Shown: in pieces, positions 17,992 through 27,543 of the stretch | Position numbering within the stretch: the stretch's first letter is position 1 | How the letters are laid out: each line of letters opens with the position of its first letter | Assembly (NCBI GenBank): GCA_964538375.1 | Contig: CAZIFQ010000018.1 | Location: 1-62,291 of the forward strand | Direction: 5' to 3' | Length of the DNA stretch: 62,291 bases | Source: JAUUZQ01 sp964538375 | Lineage (GTDB): Bacteria; Bacteroidota; Bacteroidia; Bacteroidales; GCA-2748055 | Program-made: the position numbers and the translations under genes | Notes under the pieces: generated by a model | Told to the model about the DNA's origin: nothing | Databases searched by the model: none | What the model saw: only the letters and a program-made list of their open reading frames with translations

Positions 17992-18579
17992 ATGCCATAT
18001 TCATTAAATCAGAAAAGAAAGAAGATCCTTACACAAGGGAAGACGCTCTTCTGGAAATATGGGTTCAAGAGAGTCACCGTGGAGGAGATTTGTACCGCAG
18101 CGCATGTCAGCAAGATGACTTATTATAAGTTCTTTGCCAATAAAACGGAACTTGTCAAAACCATTATTGGAGAGATGTCCAAGGAAGCAATTAGCTCATA
18201 CCGCGAGATAATGGATTCCGATATTCCTTTTTCAGAGAAGATTACCAGGCAGATTGAAATGAAAATGGAAGGGACAAGAGACATGAGCACTGAGTTTATG
18301 AATGATCTTTTACTATATGCTGAACCAGAAATTCAGGAGTACTACGCCAAAATAACAGAGGACACCCTGAAAATGGTGCATAACGATTATGTTATGGCTC
18401 AAAAGAAGGGGGACATAAGACCTGATGTTAAACCGGAATTCATCATTTACTTTTTGAACCAGATGTTTGAAATGCTAAAGGATGAACACCTTGGTCAGAT
18501 GTATGAGGATCCAAATGCCATGGCTATGGAATTAGTAACCTTCTTCTTCTACGGGATACTCGACCGCAACAAAAAGTAA
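17992..18579 (+). CDS. TetR/AcrR-family transcriptional regulator
   Basis: A 195-residue repressor-type protein. The N-terminal helix-turn-helix reads LFWKYGFKRVTVEEICTAAH followed by VSKMTYYKFFANKTELV, which fits TetR well; the C-terminal ligand domain is not assignable. The stop is directly followed by the next ATG (one base between), so it leads the downstream export operon and probably controls it, including itself. AT-rich sequence just upstream contains imperfect mirror copies of TACGAAATT and AATTCGTAAA that could be its operator, but the match is weak. Confidence 0.88.
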   Translation: MPYSLNQKRKKILTQGKTLFWKYGFKRVTVEEICTAAHVSKMTYYKFFANKTELVKTIIGEMSKEAISSYREIMDSDIPFSEKITRQIEMKMEGTRDMSTEFMNDLLLYAEPEIQEYYAKITEDTLKMVHNDYVMAQKKGDIRPDVKPEFIIYFLNQMFEMLKDEHLGQMYEDPNAMAMELVTFFFYGILDRNKK

Positions 18580-18580
18580 A

Positions 18581-19717
18581 ATGAGTAACAGATTCGCCAT
18601 ACTATCCATCATTGTAATTGTGGGATTCGTAAGTCCTGCAAGAGGCCAGGAATTTGGTCTCGACGGACAGGTGATTGGGTGGACCACTATGAATCCAGGT
18701 GATGAATTTCAGCTTATGGGAGGTTTACGCTACATTCCTGAACTAAATTTCAAATTTCCAGTCGGAAACCTGACTATTGAGGGGGAGGGCTCGCTGAATA
18801 TTTGGGGAAGCACATCATATGCAGGCGATTCGATCAGTTTCGATAAGAAACTAGATCCCTACCGTGCCTGGGTAAAGCTGTCGGGGGAACAGTTCGAGCT
18901 GAGAGCTGGTCTCCAAAAAATTAACTTTGGATCTGCAAATATGATTCGTCCCCTTATGTGGTTCGATCAGCTTGACCCAAAGGATCCGCTTGGACTAACA
19001 AAAGGAGTTTATGGCTTGCTGGGCAGGTATTATTTCCTAAATAATGCCAACATCTGGCTGTGGGGATTATATGGCAATAATGACCCAAAAGGATTGGAGA
19101 TATTTCCATCCAAAAAGAATAGCATTGAATTTGGCGGAAGGGTACAAGTACCCATTCCAATTGGCGAGATAGCTGCCACTTATCATCATCGTCAGGCAGA
19201 CCCTGATGCAATTCTTCCGGATCCGATGAAGATTGGAGAGACCTGTCCCGAAAACAGATATGCCATCGATGCGAAAGTTGACATCGGAGTTGGCGCATGG
19301 TTTGAAGGGGCTCTTATTCAAAAAAATAGTGAGCTGCTGAGCTTAGACAATACAACACTTCTAAATGCCGGACTGGACTATTCTTTCGCGATTGGAAATG
19401 GATTAAGCATAATGGGTGAAGCCCTTTATTATATGCAGGGTGAAAAACCATTTCAAACTGAACAGGATGTAATTTTTGGTGGGATATCTGTAAGTTATCC
19501 CTTGAATATAATTCATAATCTATCGGCTATTGTGTTTGTGGATGCTTCCAACAAAGAATTGTACCAATTCATAAACTGGTCTATGACTTATGACAAATGG
19601 ACATTTTATACAATGGCTTTCTGGAATCCCGATCAATATCAACTACCTGGATTTGAGCAGGAAGGAAATATATTTAGTGGAGTTGGCTTTCAGTTTATGG
19701 CCGTATTTAACTATTAA
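18581..19717 (+). CDS. outer-membrane beta-barrel protein of an export operon
   Basis: A 378-residue protein with a signal peptide (FAILSIIVIVGFVSPARGQ). Alternating amphipathic strands are rich in Gly and aromatics (YRAWVKLSGEQFELRAGLQK, then INFGSANMIRPLMWFD), and it ends on a barrel-like strand closing with FNY. The RAGLQKINFGSAN...P pattern resembles alginate-export/DUF1302-like porins. It sits between the TetR gene and the SDR/ABC genes. I infer that it is the outer-membrane exit or acceptor of the same pathway. Confidence 0.7.
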   Translation: MSNRFAILSIIVIVGFVSPARGQEFGLDGQVIGWTTMNPGDEFQLMGGLRYIPELNFKFPVGNLTIEGEGSLNIWGSTSYAGDSISFDKKLDPYRAWVKLSGEQFELRAGLQKINFGSANMIRPLMWFDQLDPKDPLGLTKGVYGLLGRYYFLNNANIWLWGLYGNNDPKGLEIFPSKKNSIEFGGRVQVPIPIGEIAATYHHRQADPDAILPDPMKIGETCPENRYAIDAKVDIGVGAWFEGALIQKNSELLSLDNTTLLNAGLDYSFAIGNGLSIMGEALYYMQGEKPFQTEQDVIFGGISVSYPLNIIHNLSAIVFVDASNKELYQFINWSMTYDKWTFYTMAFWNPDQYQLPGFEQEGNIFSGVGFQFMAVFNY

Positions 19718-19768
19718 GCTATGCCAAATTAGTACATTAATACATTTTACCCTTAATACATTGATACA

Positions 19769-20623
19769 ATGAACGAAAAAATTTGTCTTATTACAGGAGC
19801 TAACTCAGGAATTGGAAAAGCTGCAGCTATTGAAATTGCACAAAAAGGATTCCGTGTCATTATCGGATGTCGCAACAGGATAAGAGGGGAAGAAGCATTA
19901 AAAGAGATTAAAGCAACATCAAAAAATGAAGATATTGAATTGATGCTAATTGACATGTCTTCAAAAAAATCTATACAGGATGCCGTCAATAATTACACTC
20001 ACGATCATCTTGATGTGTTGATCCACAATGCTGCAGATTTCGATATCAGCAGAAAGAAACCTGTTACGTCAAAAGATGGAGTAGAAACGATATGGGCCAC
20101 AAATCATGTCGGACCCGTATTGCTAACCCAGCTATTCATGGATAAATTGAAAGCCACTAAACATGCAAGAGTTATCACAATTGCATCGAAGGGACTACTG
20201 GTGTTCCCAAAGCTGGAGGTTCACCTGGAAGATCCTGAATTCAAGAACAGGAAATTCTCAGTTACCAAAGCATATTACCAGTCGAAGATCGCCCAGATCA
20301 TGTATACATATTGGTTGGCAGATGAACTCAAGGATACAAATATCACTGCAAACTGCATCAGAGTCACCAATGTGAAGATTGATATGAATCGCTATCCTAA
20401 TAATTCAGGTTTCATGAAGTTCATATATAAGATGAAAAGCAGCAATGCCCTGACGCCTGAGAGTATGGCTAAAACATATACTTTCCTGGCTACATCACTT
20501 AATCTGAAAACTACAAGCGGGAAATACTTCGACGAAAAAAATACGATCATAAAATCATCGAAATACAGTACAGATCCTGCCAGCATTAAAAAGGTAATGG
20601 ATCTTACCATGAAATATTTATAA
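19769..20623 (+). CDS. short-chain dehydrogenase/reductase (SDR)
   Basis: A 284-residue NAD(P)-dependent oxidoreductase. Near the start it has the cofactor motif TGANSGIGKAAA. VLIHNAADF takes the place of the usual NNAG. A Ser region (TIASKG) and the catalytic YYQSKIAQ (YxxxK) follow. The arrangement resembles retinol-dehydrogenase/WW-oxidoreductase-like SDRs acting on hydrophobic alcohols or ketones. It lies inside the TetR/barrel/ABC/LolA-like operon, so its substrate may be the lipid that is exported; this is inference. Confidence 0.85.
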   Translation: MNEKICLITGANSGIGKAAAIEIAQKGFRVIIGCRNRIRGEEALKEIKATSKNEDIELMLIDMSSKKSIQDAVNNYTHDHLDVLIHNAADFDISRKKPVTSKDGVETIWATNHVGPVLLTQLFMDKLKATKHARVITIASKGLLVFPKLEVHLEDPEFKNRKFSVTKAYYQSKIAQIMYTYWLADELKDTNITANCIRVTNVKIDMNRYPNNSGFMKFIYKMKSSNALTPESMAKTYTFLATSLNLKTTSGKYFDEKNTIIKSSKYSTDPASIKKVMDLTMKYL

Positions 20624-20654
20624 CAAACAGTTGACAAACTTTAACACCAAAAAA

Positions 20655-21353
20655 ATGGACAACAACACCATCATCACCATTGATAATCTGGCAAAAAGAT
20701 TTCCGATTGGAGGAGGCGAATTTACCGCTCTTAAGGACATAAATCTGAAATTTGAAGCTGGCGAGTTCGCCGGATTCGTTGGTCCAAGTGGATCCGGAAA
20801 AACCACCATGCTAAATATAATCGGTTCACTAGACAACCCTTCTGACGGAGATGTGAATGTCTTAAACACTTCTGTGAAAAATATATCTCCGAAAAAAGCA
20901 TCATTGCTTCGCAAGCAACACATTGGCTTTATTTTTCAGACTTACAATCTTATGCCTGTGTACACTGTCTATGAAAATGTTGAATTCCCACTTCTACTCT
21001 TGAAAAAATCTGCTGCTGAACGGAAAAAGGCAGTCCTTGATGCACTGGAATGGGTGGGCTTGATGGATAAAATTAAATCGAGACCTAAACAGTTATCAGG
21101 TGGCGAATCACAAAGAGTTGCCATTGCCCGGGCCATGGTAAAAAGACCTGAAGTAGTACTGGCCGATGAGCCAACCGCAAATCTTGATACTGAAAATTCT
21201 CACCATATCCTGGATACAATGGTAAAGCTAAACAAAGAATTGAATACCACATTTTTGTTTGCTACCCACGACGATAAAGTAATAAAGTATCTGAACAGGA
21301 TTATCAGACTCGAAGATGGGAAGGTAGTAGCAGATGATATTATTAAAAAATAA
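20655..21353 (+). CDS. ABC transporter ATP-binding protein, LolD/MacB type
   Basis: A 232-residue ATPase. Walker A is GPSGSGKTT, the Q-loop lies in IFQTYNLMPVYTVYENVEFP, the signature is LSGGESQRVAIARA, Walker B is VLADEPTANLD, and the H-loop is FATHD. The Q-loop and downstream NVEFPLLL pattern place it in the LolD/MacB/FtsE class that works with FtsX-type permeases. A TTG eight codons upstream is possible, but the ATG MDNNTIITIDNL fits the family start. Two FtsX-type permeases follow. Confidence 0.93.
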   Translation: MDNNTIITIDNLAKRFPIGGGEFTALKDINLKFEAGEFAGFVGPSGSGKTTMLNIIGSLDNPSDGDVNVLNTSVKNISPKKASLLRKQHIGFIFQTYNLMPVYTVYENVEFPLLLLKKSAAERKKAVLDALEWVGLMDKIKSRPKQLSGGESQRVAIARAMVKRPEVVLADEPTANLDTENSHHILDTMVKLNKELNTTFLFATHDDKVIKYLNRIIRLEDGKVVADDIIKK

Positions 21354-21367
21354 AAGGGAGGGAAATC

Positions 21368-22540
21368 ATGATAGCAATTAAACTTGCCTTGCGAAATCTA
21401 TTTGGAGCAGGTCTCCGAACATTTCTGAACGTCCTGGTCCTCTCAATTTCATATGTAGTGATCATACTACTAAACGGTTTTTATCAGGGATGGGGCGAAC
21501 AAGCCCGCACTGATTCAGTAAAATGGGCATACGGTCAGGGGCAACTCTGGCACGCATCCTATGATCCTTATGATGCATTTACACTAAGTGATGCTCATGG
21601 AGCTATTCCTGAGTCACTGAACAATGCAGTTGCTAAGGGTTCAGTTGCTCCGGTACTTCTGGCACCCGCAACTGTTTATCCTGAAGGAAGAATCCAGAGT
21701 ATCTTACTAAAAGGAATTTCCACCAATCAAAAAGCCATTGCACTCCCCTCTGATTTAATGGTAGCAATGGGAGATGAAATACCAGCCATGATGGGCACAA
21801 GAATGGCAAAATCAATGAATGCCCAGGTTGGCGACTTCATATTAGTCAGATGGCGTGATGCCAATGGAACCTTTGATGCTGTTGAAGTTAGGGTCGCAAC
21901 AATTTTCAATACGCCTATGCCTACTGTTGATGCTGGGCAAATATGGATCCCATTAGAATCCATGCAAAAGATGCTGGGTCTGGAGAATGAAGCAACAATG
22001 ATCATTTCCGGGGATGAATCTCAAAATAATGCTGAATTTTCTGGTTGGGAATATCAAAGCCTTCCGGATTTATTATCTGATATAGATGAATTGATCGAAA
22101 CTAAGAAAGTTGGTGGATCAATTATGTATCTAATCTTACTCGCACTGGCTTTATTGGCCGTTTTTGACACACAGATTTTATCCATTTTCAGAAGACAAAA
22201 AGAAATTGGGACCATCATTGCAATGGGGATGACAAGAAGACAAGTAATTGCCATATTCACGGTTGAAGGAGCAATGCATGCTATCCTTGCTATATTTCTT
22301 GGTGCATTGTATGGTATTCCTCTTCTGGTAAACATGAGAACAAATGGATTTGCCATGCCAGAGTATGCAGATGACTTTGGAGTGCCGATCGCTGACACCA
22401 TTTTTCCGGCATTCAGTTTAGCACTGATTCTTGGGACAATTATACTGGTTACTATTACCACTACTATTGTGAGTTATATACCCGCAAGAAGAATTTCAAA
22501 GATGAATCCTAATGATGCTATCAGGGGTAAGATTCAATAA
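21368..22540 (+). CDS. ABC transporter permease (FtsX/LolC-type), first of two
   Basis: A 390-residue protein. One N-terminal TM helix (TFLNVLVLSISYVVIILLNG) is followed by a large extracytoplasmic domain of about 200 residues. Three C-terminal TM helices carry the FtsX-family segment FRRQKEIGTIIAMGMTRRQV between the first two. It starts 14 bases after the ATPase stop, behind a purine-rich AAGGGAGGGAA. With the next gene it would form a heterodimeric mechanotransmission-type transporter (LolCDE/MacB class) that moves substrate within the envelope rather than across the inner membrane. Confidence 0.88.
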   Translation: MIAIKLALRNLFGAGLRTFLNVLVLSISYVVIILLNGFYQGWGEQARTDSVKWAYGQGQLWHASYDPYDAFTLSDAHGAIPESLNNAVAKGSVAPVLLAPATVYPEGRIQSILLKGISTNQKAIALPSDLMVAMGDEIPAMMGTRMAKSMNAQVGDFILVRWRDANGTFDAVEVRVATIFNTPMPTVDAGQIWIPLESMQKMLGLENEATMIISGDESQNNAEFSGWEYQSLPDLLSDIDELIETKKVGGSIMYLILLALALLAVFDTQILSIFRRQKEIGTIIAMGMTRRQVIAIFTVEGAMHAILAIFLGALYGIPLLVNMRTNGFAMPEYADDFGVPIADTIFPAFSLALILGTIILVTITTTIVSYIPARRISKMNPNDAIRGKIQ

Positions 22541-22565
22541 TCAGTAGCACTTAAAAATTAATATT

Positions 22566-23837
22566 ATGTTAAAATTTTTTATACAAGGAATATTAAGGGA
22601 CAGACAGAGAAGTCTGCTGCCCATTATAGTTATAACTATCGGTGTGACTATTGTTGTCCTGTTACAAACATACATAACAGGTGTTTTTGATGACATGATA
22701 GATTTCAATGCCAAATTTTCAACTGGCCATGTAAAGGTGATGAGTCAGTCCTACTATGAAAATATGGATCAGATTCCCAATGATCTGGCTTTGCTGGAAA
22801 CTGGTGAGTTGATGGGTGAGATTCAAGATCAGTATCCAGGAATGAGCTGGAGCGAAAGAATCAGCTTTGGAGGGCTGATCGATGCTCCGGATGAAAACGG
22901 AGAGACAAAAGCACAAGGGCCTGCCGCAGGAATGGCCATTGATATGATCTCTGAAAATAGTCCTGAAATTGAACGCTTAAACCTGGAAAATTCTATTGTA
23001 AGGGGGAAGATTCCAAAAACCAGCAACGAAGTGTTGCTAAGCGATGATTTCGCCTCTAAATTAAAGGTGTCACCAGGTGATCAGGTAACACTTATTGGTT
23101 CAACTATGTATGGCGCCATGTCTATAACGAACTTCACTGTATCCGGAACTATTAAATTTGGCGTTATGGCACTGGACAGGGGTGGGATAATTGCAGATAT
23201 TTCAGGAATTAGAGAAGCTCTGGATATGCAGGATGCCACAGGTGAAATATTAGGATATTTCTTCGACAACAGTTACGATGACCTCAAAGCCATTGATTTA
23301 TCAAAAAACTTTAATGAACTACATTCAGATTCCACTGATGTTTTTTCACCTACAATGGTTCCTCTAAGGGAACTTAATAATCTGGGTAGTATGCTGGATC
23401 TCGTTGGTTCCTTTTCTGGTATCTTGATCTTCATATTTGTTTTTGCTATGTCAATAGTCTTGTGGAATGGTGGACTGCTGGGTGGACTGAGGAGATATGG
23501 AGAAATGGGTTTGAGACTCGCCATTGGCGAAAAGAAAGGGCACATTTATAGAAGCCTGATTAACGAATCAATCATTATTGGAATTATTGGGTCTGTTATC
23601 GGAACAGCTATTGGACTCTTTTTCTCCTCCCTCCTGGAAAAAGGAATTGACATGTCAGGAATAATGCAGGAGTCTTCAATGATGATGTCACCGATTTTTA
23701 AAGCTGACATTACCCCTACCGCGTATTACATTGGATTTATTCCTGGAGTATTGGCAACGATCGTTGGAACGGCCCTTGCCGGGATAGGAATATATAAGCG
23801 TCAAACCGCACAGTTGTTTAAAGAATTGCAAGCGTAG
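22566..23837 (+). CDS. ABC transporter permease (FtsX/LolC-type), second of two
   Basis: A 423-residue protein with the same layout as its upstream neighbour: an N-terminal TM helix (LLPIIVITIGVTIVVLLQTY), a long periplasmic domain, and three C-terminal TM helices. The intervening FtsX motif is GGLRRYGEMGLRLAIGEKKG. Divergence from the first permease indicates an old duplication and a heterodimer. It is in one operon with the ATPase and the LolA-like gene. Confidence 0.88.
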   Translation: MLKFFIQGILRDRQRSLLPIIVITIGVTIVVLLQTYITGVFDDMIDFNAKFSTGHVKVMSQSYYENMDQIPNDLALLETGELMGEIQDQYPGMSWSERISFGGLIDAPDENGETKAQGPAAGMAIDMISENSPEIERLNLENSIVRGKIPKTSNEVLLSDDFASKLKVSPGDQVTLIGSTMYGAMSITNFTVSGTIKFGVMALDRGGIIADISGIREALDMQDATGEILGYFFDNSYDDLKAIDLSKNFNELHSDSTDVFSPTMVPLRELNNLGSMLDLVGSFSGILIFIFVFAMSIVLWNGGLLGGLRRYGEMGLRLAIGEKKGHIYRSLINESIIIGIIGSVIGTAIGLFFSSLLEKGIDMSGIMQESSMMMSPIFKADITPTAYYIGFIPGVLATIVGTALAGIGIYKRQTAQLFKELQA

Positions 23838-23912
23838 AGAAGTAATTAATTGTGTCTATAAGAGGCTTATCGCTACTCTTCAAAAAAAACACCAAATTAA
23901 AAAGAATATAAA

Positions 23913-24647
23913 ATGATAATAATAATAACGATAATATCCGCTTTTCTTTTCCAGGGATTGCTTTTTGCACAACCATCAGGAGATGAAATTCTGGATCGAA
24001 TAGACAAGAATATGTCTGCAGATTCCAGGCATGTTATTTCAAAAATGGTCATCCATGGCCCACGTGTTTCAAGAACTGTCGAAGCAGAAACATGGTCTGT
24101 TGGTGACGACAAGTCATATACAGAATACCTGTCACCATCCAGGGAAAAAGGGACGAAAATGCTAAAACTGGAAGAACAATTATGGATCTTTTCACCAAGT
24201 ACAGACAGAACCATCCAAATTTCAGGGCACATGCTCAGGCAATCTATGATGGGATCAGATCTGTCTTATGAAGACATGATGGATGACCCAAACCTGCGAA
24301 GCAAATATGACGCAAAAGTAACCGGTAGCGAAGAATTTAACGGGACAGATTGCTGGGTCGTAGAGTCCATTGCAAACGCGGCAGATGTTACGTATCAAAA
24401 GAGAAAAATGTGGGTCGATAAAGCCAGGTATTTACCTTTGAAGGAAGAGCTTTATGCAAAAAGCGGAACCCTGTTGAAGAAAACAGAATTATCTGAGATC
24501 AAAAAAATCGACGGTCGCTGGTATCCGGGCAAAATCGTTTTCAAAGACATGTTGAAAAAGGGAGATGGAACAGAATTCATTGTCGATGATATTGAATTCA
24601 ATGTGAAGGTACCTGAGCATTTATTAAGTAAGGCGGCACTTCGTTGA
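23913..24647 (+). CDS. LolA-like outer-membrane lipoprotein-sorting protein
   Basis: A 244-residue protein with a signal peptide (IIITIISAFLFQGLLFAQ). The body ILDRIDKNM, LSPSREKGTKMLKLEEQLWI, FSPSTDRTIQISGHMLRQSM, GSDLSYEDMM is diagnostic for the PF17131 LolA-like family. These periplasmic half-barrels carry lipids or lipid-linked cargo and are usually encoded beside MMPL/RND or ABC exporters and DUF1302-like barrels, as here. It closes the operon and would shuttle cargo from the ABC transporter to the outer membrane. Confidence 0.85.
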   Translation: MIIIITIISAFLFQGLLFAQPSGDEILDRIDKNMSADSRHVISKMVIHGPRVSRTVEAETWSVGDDKSYTEYLSPSREKGTKMLKLEEQLWIFSPSTDRTIQISGHMLRQSMMGSDLSYEDMMDDPNLRSKYDAKVTGSEEFNGTDCWVVESIANAADVTYQKRKMWVDKARYLPLKEELYAKSGTLLKKTELSEIKKIDGRWYPGKIVFKDMLKKGDGTEFIVDDIEFNVKVPEHLLSKAALR

Positions 24648-24650
24648 AAG

Positions 24651-24721
24651 ATCAGAGGTGTGCGCTCTGCGGTATGCGCAAAGCGCACACCGCAATCCGA
24701 AAATATAAAAAGTCCTCTGAT
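24651..24721. repeat. nested inverted repeat between the LolA-like and Asp-box genes
   Basis: An outer pair ATCAGAGG (24651-24658) and CCTCTGAT (24714-24721) encloses a perfect 10-bp pair, GGTGTGCGCT (24657-24666) and AGCGCACACC (24682-24691). Inside the latter, TGCG-GTATG-CGCA forms a further small palindrome. It is G+C-rich compared with its surroundings and may be a dispersed intergenic repeat. Confidence 0.6.
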
Positions 24722-24744
24722 ATTTTTCAGGGAACTTTTTTTTT
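24707..24744 (+). terminator. possible terminator of the export operon
   Basis: AAAAAGTCC and CTGA upstream pair imperfectly with TCAG and GGAACTTTTT downstream, followed by nine T residues (24736-24744). The stem contains a bulge, so efficiency is uncertain. Confidence 0.4.
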
Positions 24745-24772
24745 ACCTTTACCCTATACAAAACCATTCAAC

Positions 24773-27112
24773 ATGAAAAAAGTAATTGCCCTACTGTTCC
24801 TGGTCGCGGTATCACTGAACGGCTTCTCCCAGAAGAAACCCATTCTTGATGGCGAAACAAAACTAAATGGCTTTGAAAAGCATGAGTCGATGCGATCAGA
24901 GTCTGCATATGATACGCTCCATTGGCAATATATTGGACCGACAAATATTAGCGGGCGATGCACTGATGTGGAAGCTGTAAGACCCCGAGGAAAAAACTAT
25001 ACCATATGGGTAGCGGCAGCCAGTAGTGGTATATGGAAAAGTGTTAACGAGGGTGTAACATTTGAGCCGGTTTTTGAGAATTACGGAACAACAACTATTG
25101 GTGATATTGCTATCGCTCCATCGAATCCGGATATCGTTTGGGCCGGGACAGGTGAGGCAAATATTTTCAGGTCATCCAATGCAGGTTGTGGTGTTTATAA
25201 AACAGTTGATGGTGGAGAATCGTGGACCCATATGGGATTGGAAAATACATTTACAATTTCAAGAATCATTGTTCATCCGGAGAACCCGGATATTGTTTTC
25301 GTAGCATCAGCAGGACATGAATGGACCCATAACAAGGAGCGTGGTTTGTACAAAACAGTTGATGGTGGAAAGAATTGGATTCAAATAAAATATATTGACG
25401 AAGAGACGGGCTTTACAGATCTTGTAATGCATCCTGGGAACCCTGATATTTTATATGCTACCTCCTGGCAACGCACACGTTTAAAGTGGAATGATCCGAG
25501 AACTTTCGCAGATCATAAAAATAATTCCGTGTGGAAATCAATTGATGGCGGGGAAAGCTGGGTGAAGATGGATAAAGGATTGCCCAAACCGCAATTCCGC
25601 GGACGTATGGGAATCGACGTATCCATGTCGAATCCTGATGTAGTTTATCTGTTCATGGACAATTATGACCTCGCTTTTAAAGCCAAAAAAGGTGAGCTCG
25701 ATAATTATGGAAGACCTCAACAGGATATTATCAATGGGGCCATGGTATTCAAGTCAGAAGATGGTGGGGAAAGTTGGAAACAGACCAGCGGAAAATCAAA
25801 AAAGATGAAAAAGCATATGCAAAATCATTCGGCCACCTATGGATGGGTATTCGGACAAATGCGCATAGATCCAAACGATGAGAATACTATCTACACCCTG
25901 GGAATCTGGCTTAATCAATCATTCGATGCAGGGGAAACAACAAAATCAATCAGGGCTATTCATGTGGACCATCACAGTCTATGGATCGATCCAGACAATT
26001 CCAACTACCTGCTGTCAGCCCATGACGGAGGAGTCAGTGTATCTTACGACAAAGGTAAAAACTGGCGCAGCTTAATTAAGGAACTTCCCTTAGCACAATT
26101 CTACAACATCGCCTATGACAATCATGAGCCCTTCAGGGTATACGGATCCATCCAGGATCACCACAGCTTTTATTCTGAAGTGGACATGTCAAGAGGACGA
26201 GACAATTTCAAACCTACAGAATGGAAGTATACCATAGGCGCTGAAGGAAGTAGTCATGTGATCGATCTCAGGGACAACAACACAATACTGGCATCTCTTT
26301 TCTATGGGAAACTAGCCAAGGCCACTGTAGAGAATTATCCAAAAGACATGGAGTATGTTCTCCCTTCAACCTACCCGGATGAAACGGAATTTCGTGGACA
26401 GTGGATGGCACCAACCATTCTTTCACCACACAATCCGGATATCGTTTACCATGGTATTCAATATGTAATGAAATCTCTGGACCAGGGTGAAACATGGCAA
26501 AAGATAAGCGATGATCTTACATACAACGACCCGAAAAAGATGGGCGATATTAGTTACCAGACTATTACAGCTATCGACGAATCACCATTCAGGGCAGGTC
26601 TGCTCTATGTTGGAACCGATGATGGTCGCTTATGGAGAACAAAAGATGGAGGTAAAACCTGGGAAGATATTCGTAAGAATCCTATTCCAGTGAGGTGGGT
26701 TTCAAGAATAGTTGCTTCGAAGTATGACATGGGCACAGTCTATGTTACGCAAACGGGCAGACGAGATGATGATGCAGAAGTTTATATTTGGAGATCAACT
26801 GATTTTGGGGATACCTGGAAAGATATTTCTAAAAATATTCCTGTTGGCCCGGTTAATGTAATTCGTGAAGATCCAATCGATAAAAATATTCTATATGTCG
26901 GTACGGATGTAGGAGTTTATGTGTCAAAAGACAGTGGTGATTCATGGAAAGTATTAGGTGACCTACCTTGCACCTATGTGCACGATCTGCAGATTCATCC
27001 GCGCGAAAACATAGTAATCATTGCCACTCACGGACGCGGCATGTTTGTACTGGACGCTAACCCTGTGAATGAAAAAGATAAGCGTGGAAAGCGAGGTATT
27101 TGGGAAGATTGA
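24773..27112 (+). CDS. secreted Asp-box/BNR-repeat beta-propeller protein (VPS10/GH74-like)
   Basis: A 779-residue protein. The ATG at MKKVIALLFLVAVSLNGFSQ gives a canonical signal peptide; an in-frame ATG further upstream would bury it. At least nine Asp-box motifs occur along the protein (YKTVDGGESW, YKTVDGGKNW, WKSIDGGESW, FKSEDGGESW, MKSLDQGETW, WRTKDGGKTW, WRSTDFGDTW, VSKDSGDSW and YDKGKNW). This indicates two seven-bladed propellers, as in sortilin/VPS10 or xyloglucanase-like proteins. Catalytic residues cannot be assigned. No neighbour suggests a polysaccharide locus, so its role is unknown. Confidence 0.8.
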   Translation: MKKVIALLFLVAVSLNGFSQKKPILDGETKLNGFEKHESMRSESAYDTLHWQYIGPTNISGRCTDVEAVRPRGKNYTIWVAAASSGIWKSVNEGVTFEPVFENYGTTTIGDIAIAPSNPDIVWAGTGEANIFRSSNAGCGVYKTVDGGESWTHMGLENTFTISRIIVHPENPDIVFVASAGHEWTHNKERGLYKTVDGGKNWIQIKYIDEETGFTDLVMHPGNPDILYATSWQRTRLKWNDPRTFADHKNNSVWKSIDGGESWVKMDKGLPKPQFRGRMGIDVSMSNPDVVYLFMDNYDLAFKAKKGELDNYGRPQQDIINGAMVFKSEDGGESWKQTSGKSKKMKKHMQNHSATYGWVFGQMRIDPNDENTIYTLGIWLNQSFDAGETTKSIRAIHVDHHSLWIDPDNSNYLLSAHDGGVSVSYDKGKNWRSLIKELPLAQFYNIAYDNHEPFRVYGSIQDHHSFYSEVDMSRGRDNFKPTEWKYTIGAEGSSHVIDLRDNNTILASLFYGKLAKATVENYPKDMEYVLPSTYPDETEFRGQWMAPTILSPHNPDIVYHGIQYVMKSLDQGETWQKISDDLTYNDPKKMGDISYQTITAIDESPFRAGLLYVGTDDGRLWRTKDGGKTWEDIRKNPIPVRWVSRIVASKYDMGTVYVTQTGRRDDDAEVYIWRSTDFGDTWKDISKNIPVGPVNVIREDPIDKNILYVGTDVGVYVSKDSGDSWKVLGDLPCTYVHDLQIHPRENIVIIATHGRGMFVLDANPVNEKDKRGKRGIWED

Positions 27113-27161
27113 TAAAATAGGTGTTAGGCATTAGGCATATAAATACTTAATAAAATAGACA

Positions 27162-27512
27162 ATGGTCATCTATCACAATCCAAGATGCAAAAAATCAAGA
27201 GCCGGAGTAGCTTTCCTGGAAGAAAAGGGTGTAGATTTTAAGATAAGACGCTACCTGGATGATGCACTTGCAGAGGAAGAATTACGTAAAATACTTATGA
27301 AATTAAATATGCCTGCTCAGCAACTCGTAAGGACCCAGGAAGAACAATATAAGAAGGAGTTGAAAGGAAAAAATTTCACTGAAGATGAATGGATAAAAAT
27401 CTTACTCGAGAATCCAAAACTCATTCAACGACCCATTATTGAAACCAAATATAAAGCGATTATCGGAAATCCTGTTGAAAATATTGAACCCCTGGTACAA
27501 CCTTTTGTGTAA
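27162..27512 (+). CDS. ArsC/Spx-family thioredoxin-fold protein (arsenate reductase-like)
   Basis: A 116-residue protein. It has the active-site Cys in YHNPRCKKSRAG and the ArsC-type loop NPKLIQRPIIET with the conserved Arg-Pro. The length fits the glutaredoxin-coupled ArsC/YfgD family. No ars operon partners are nearby, so arsenate reduction in the cell is not certain. The short TTAGGCA direct repeats upstream are probably intergenic junk. Confidence 0.85.
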   Translation: MVIYHNPRCKKSRAGVAFLEEKGVDFKIRRYLDDALAEEELRKILMKLNMPAQQLVRTQEEQYKKELKGKNFTEDEWIKILLENPKLIQRPIIETKYKAIIGNPVENIEPLVQPFV

Positions 27513-27543
27513 AAAATCGTACTATTAAAAAAACACATAAACC

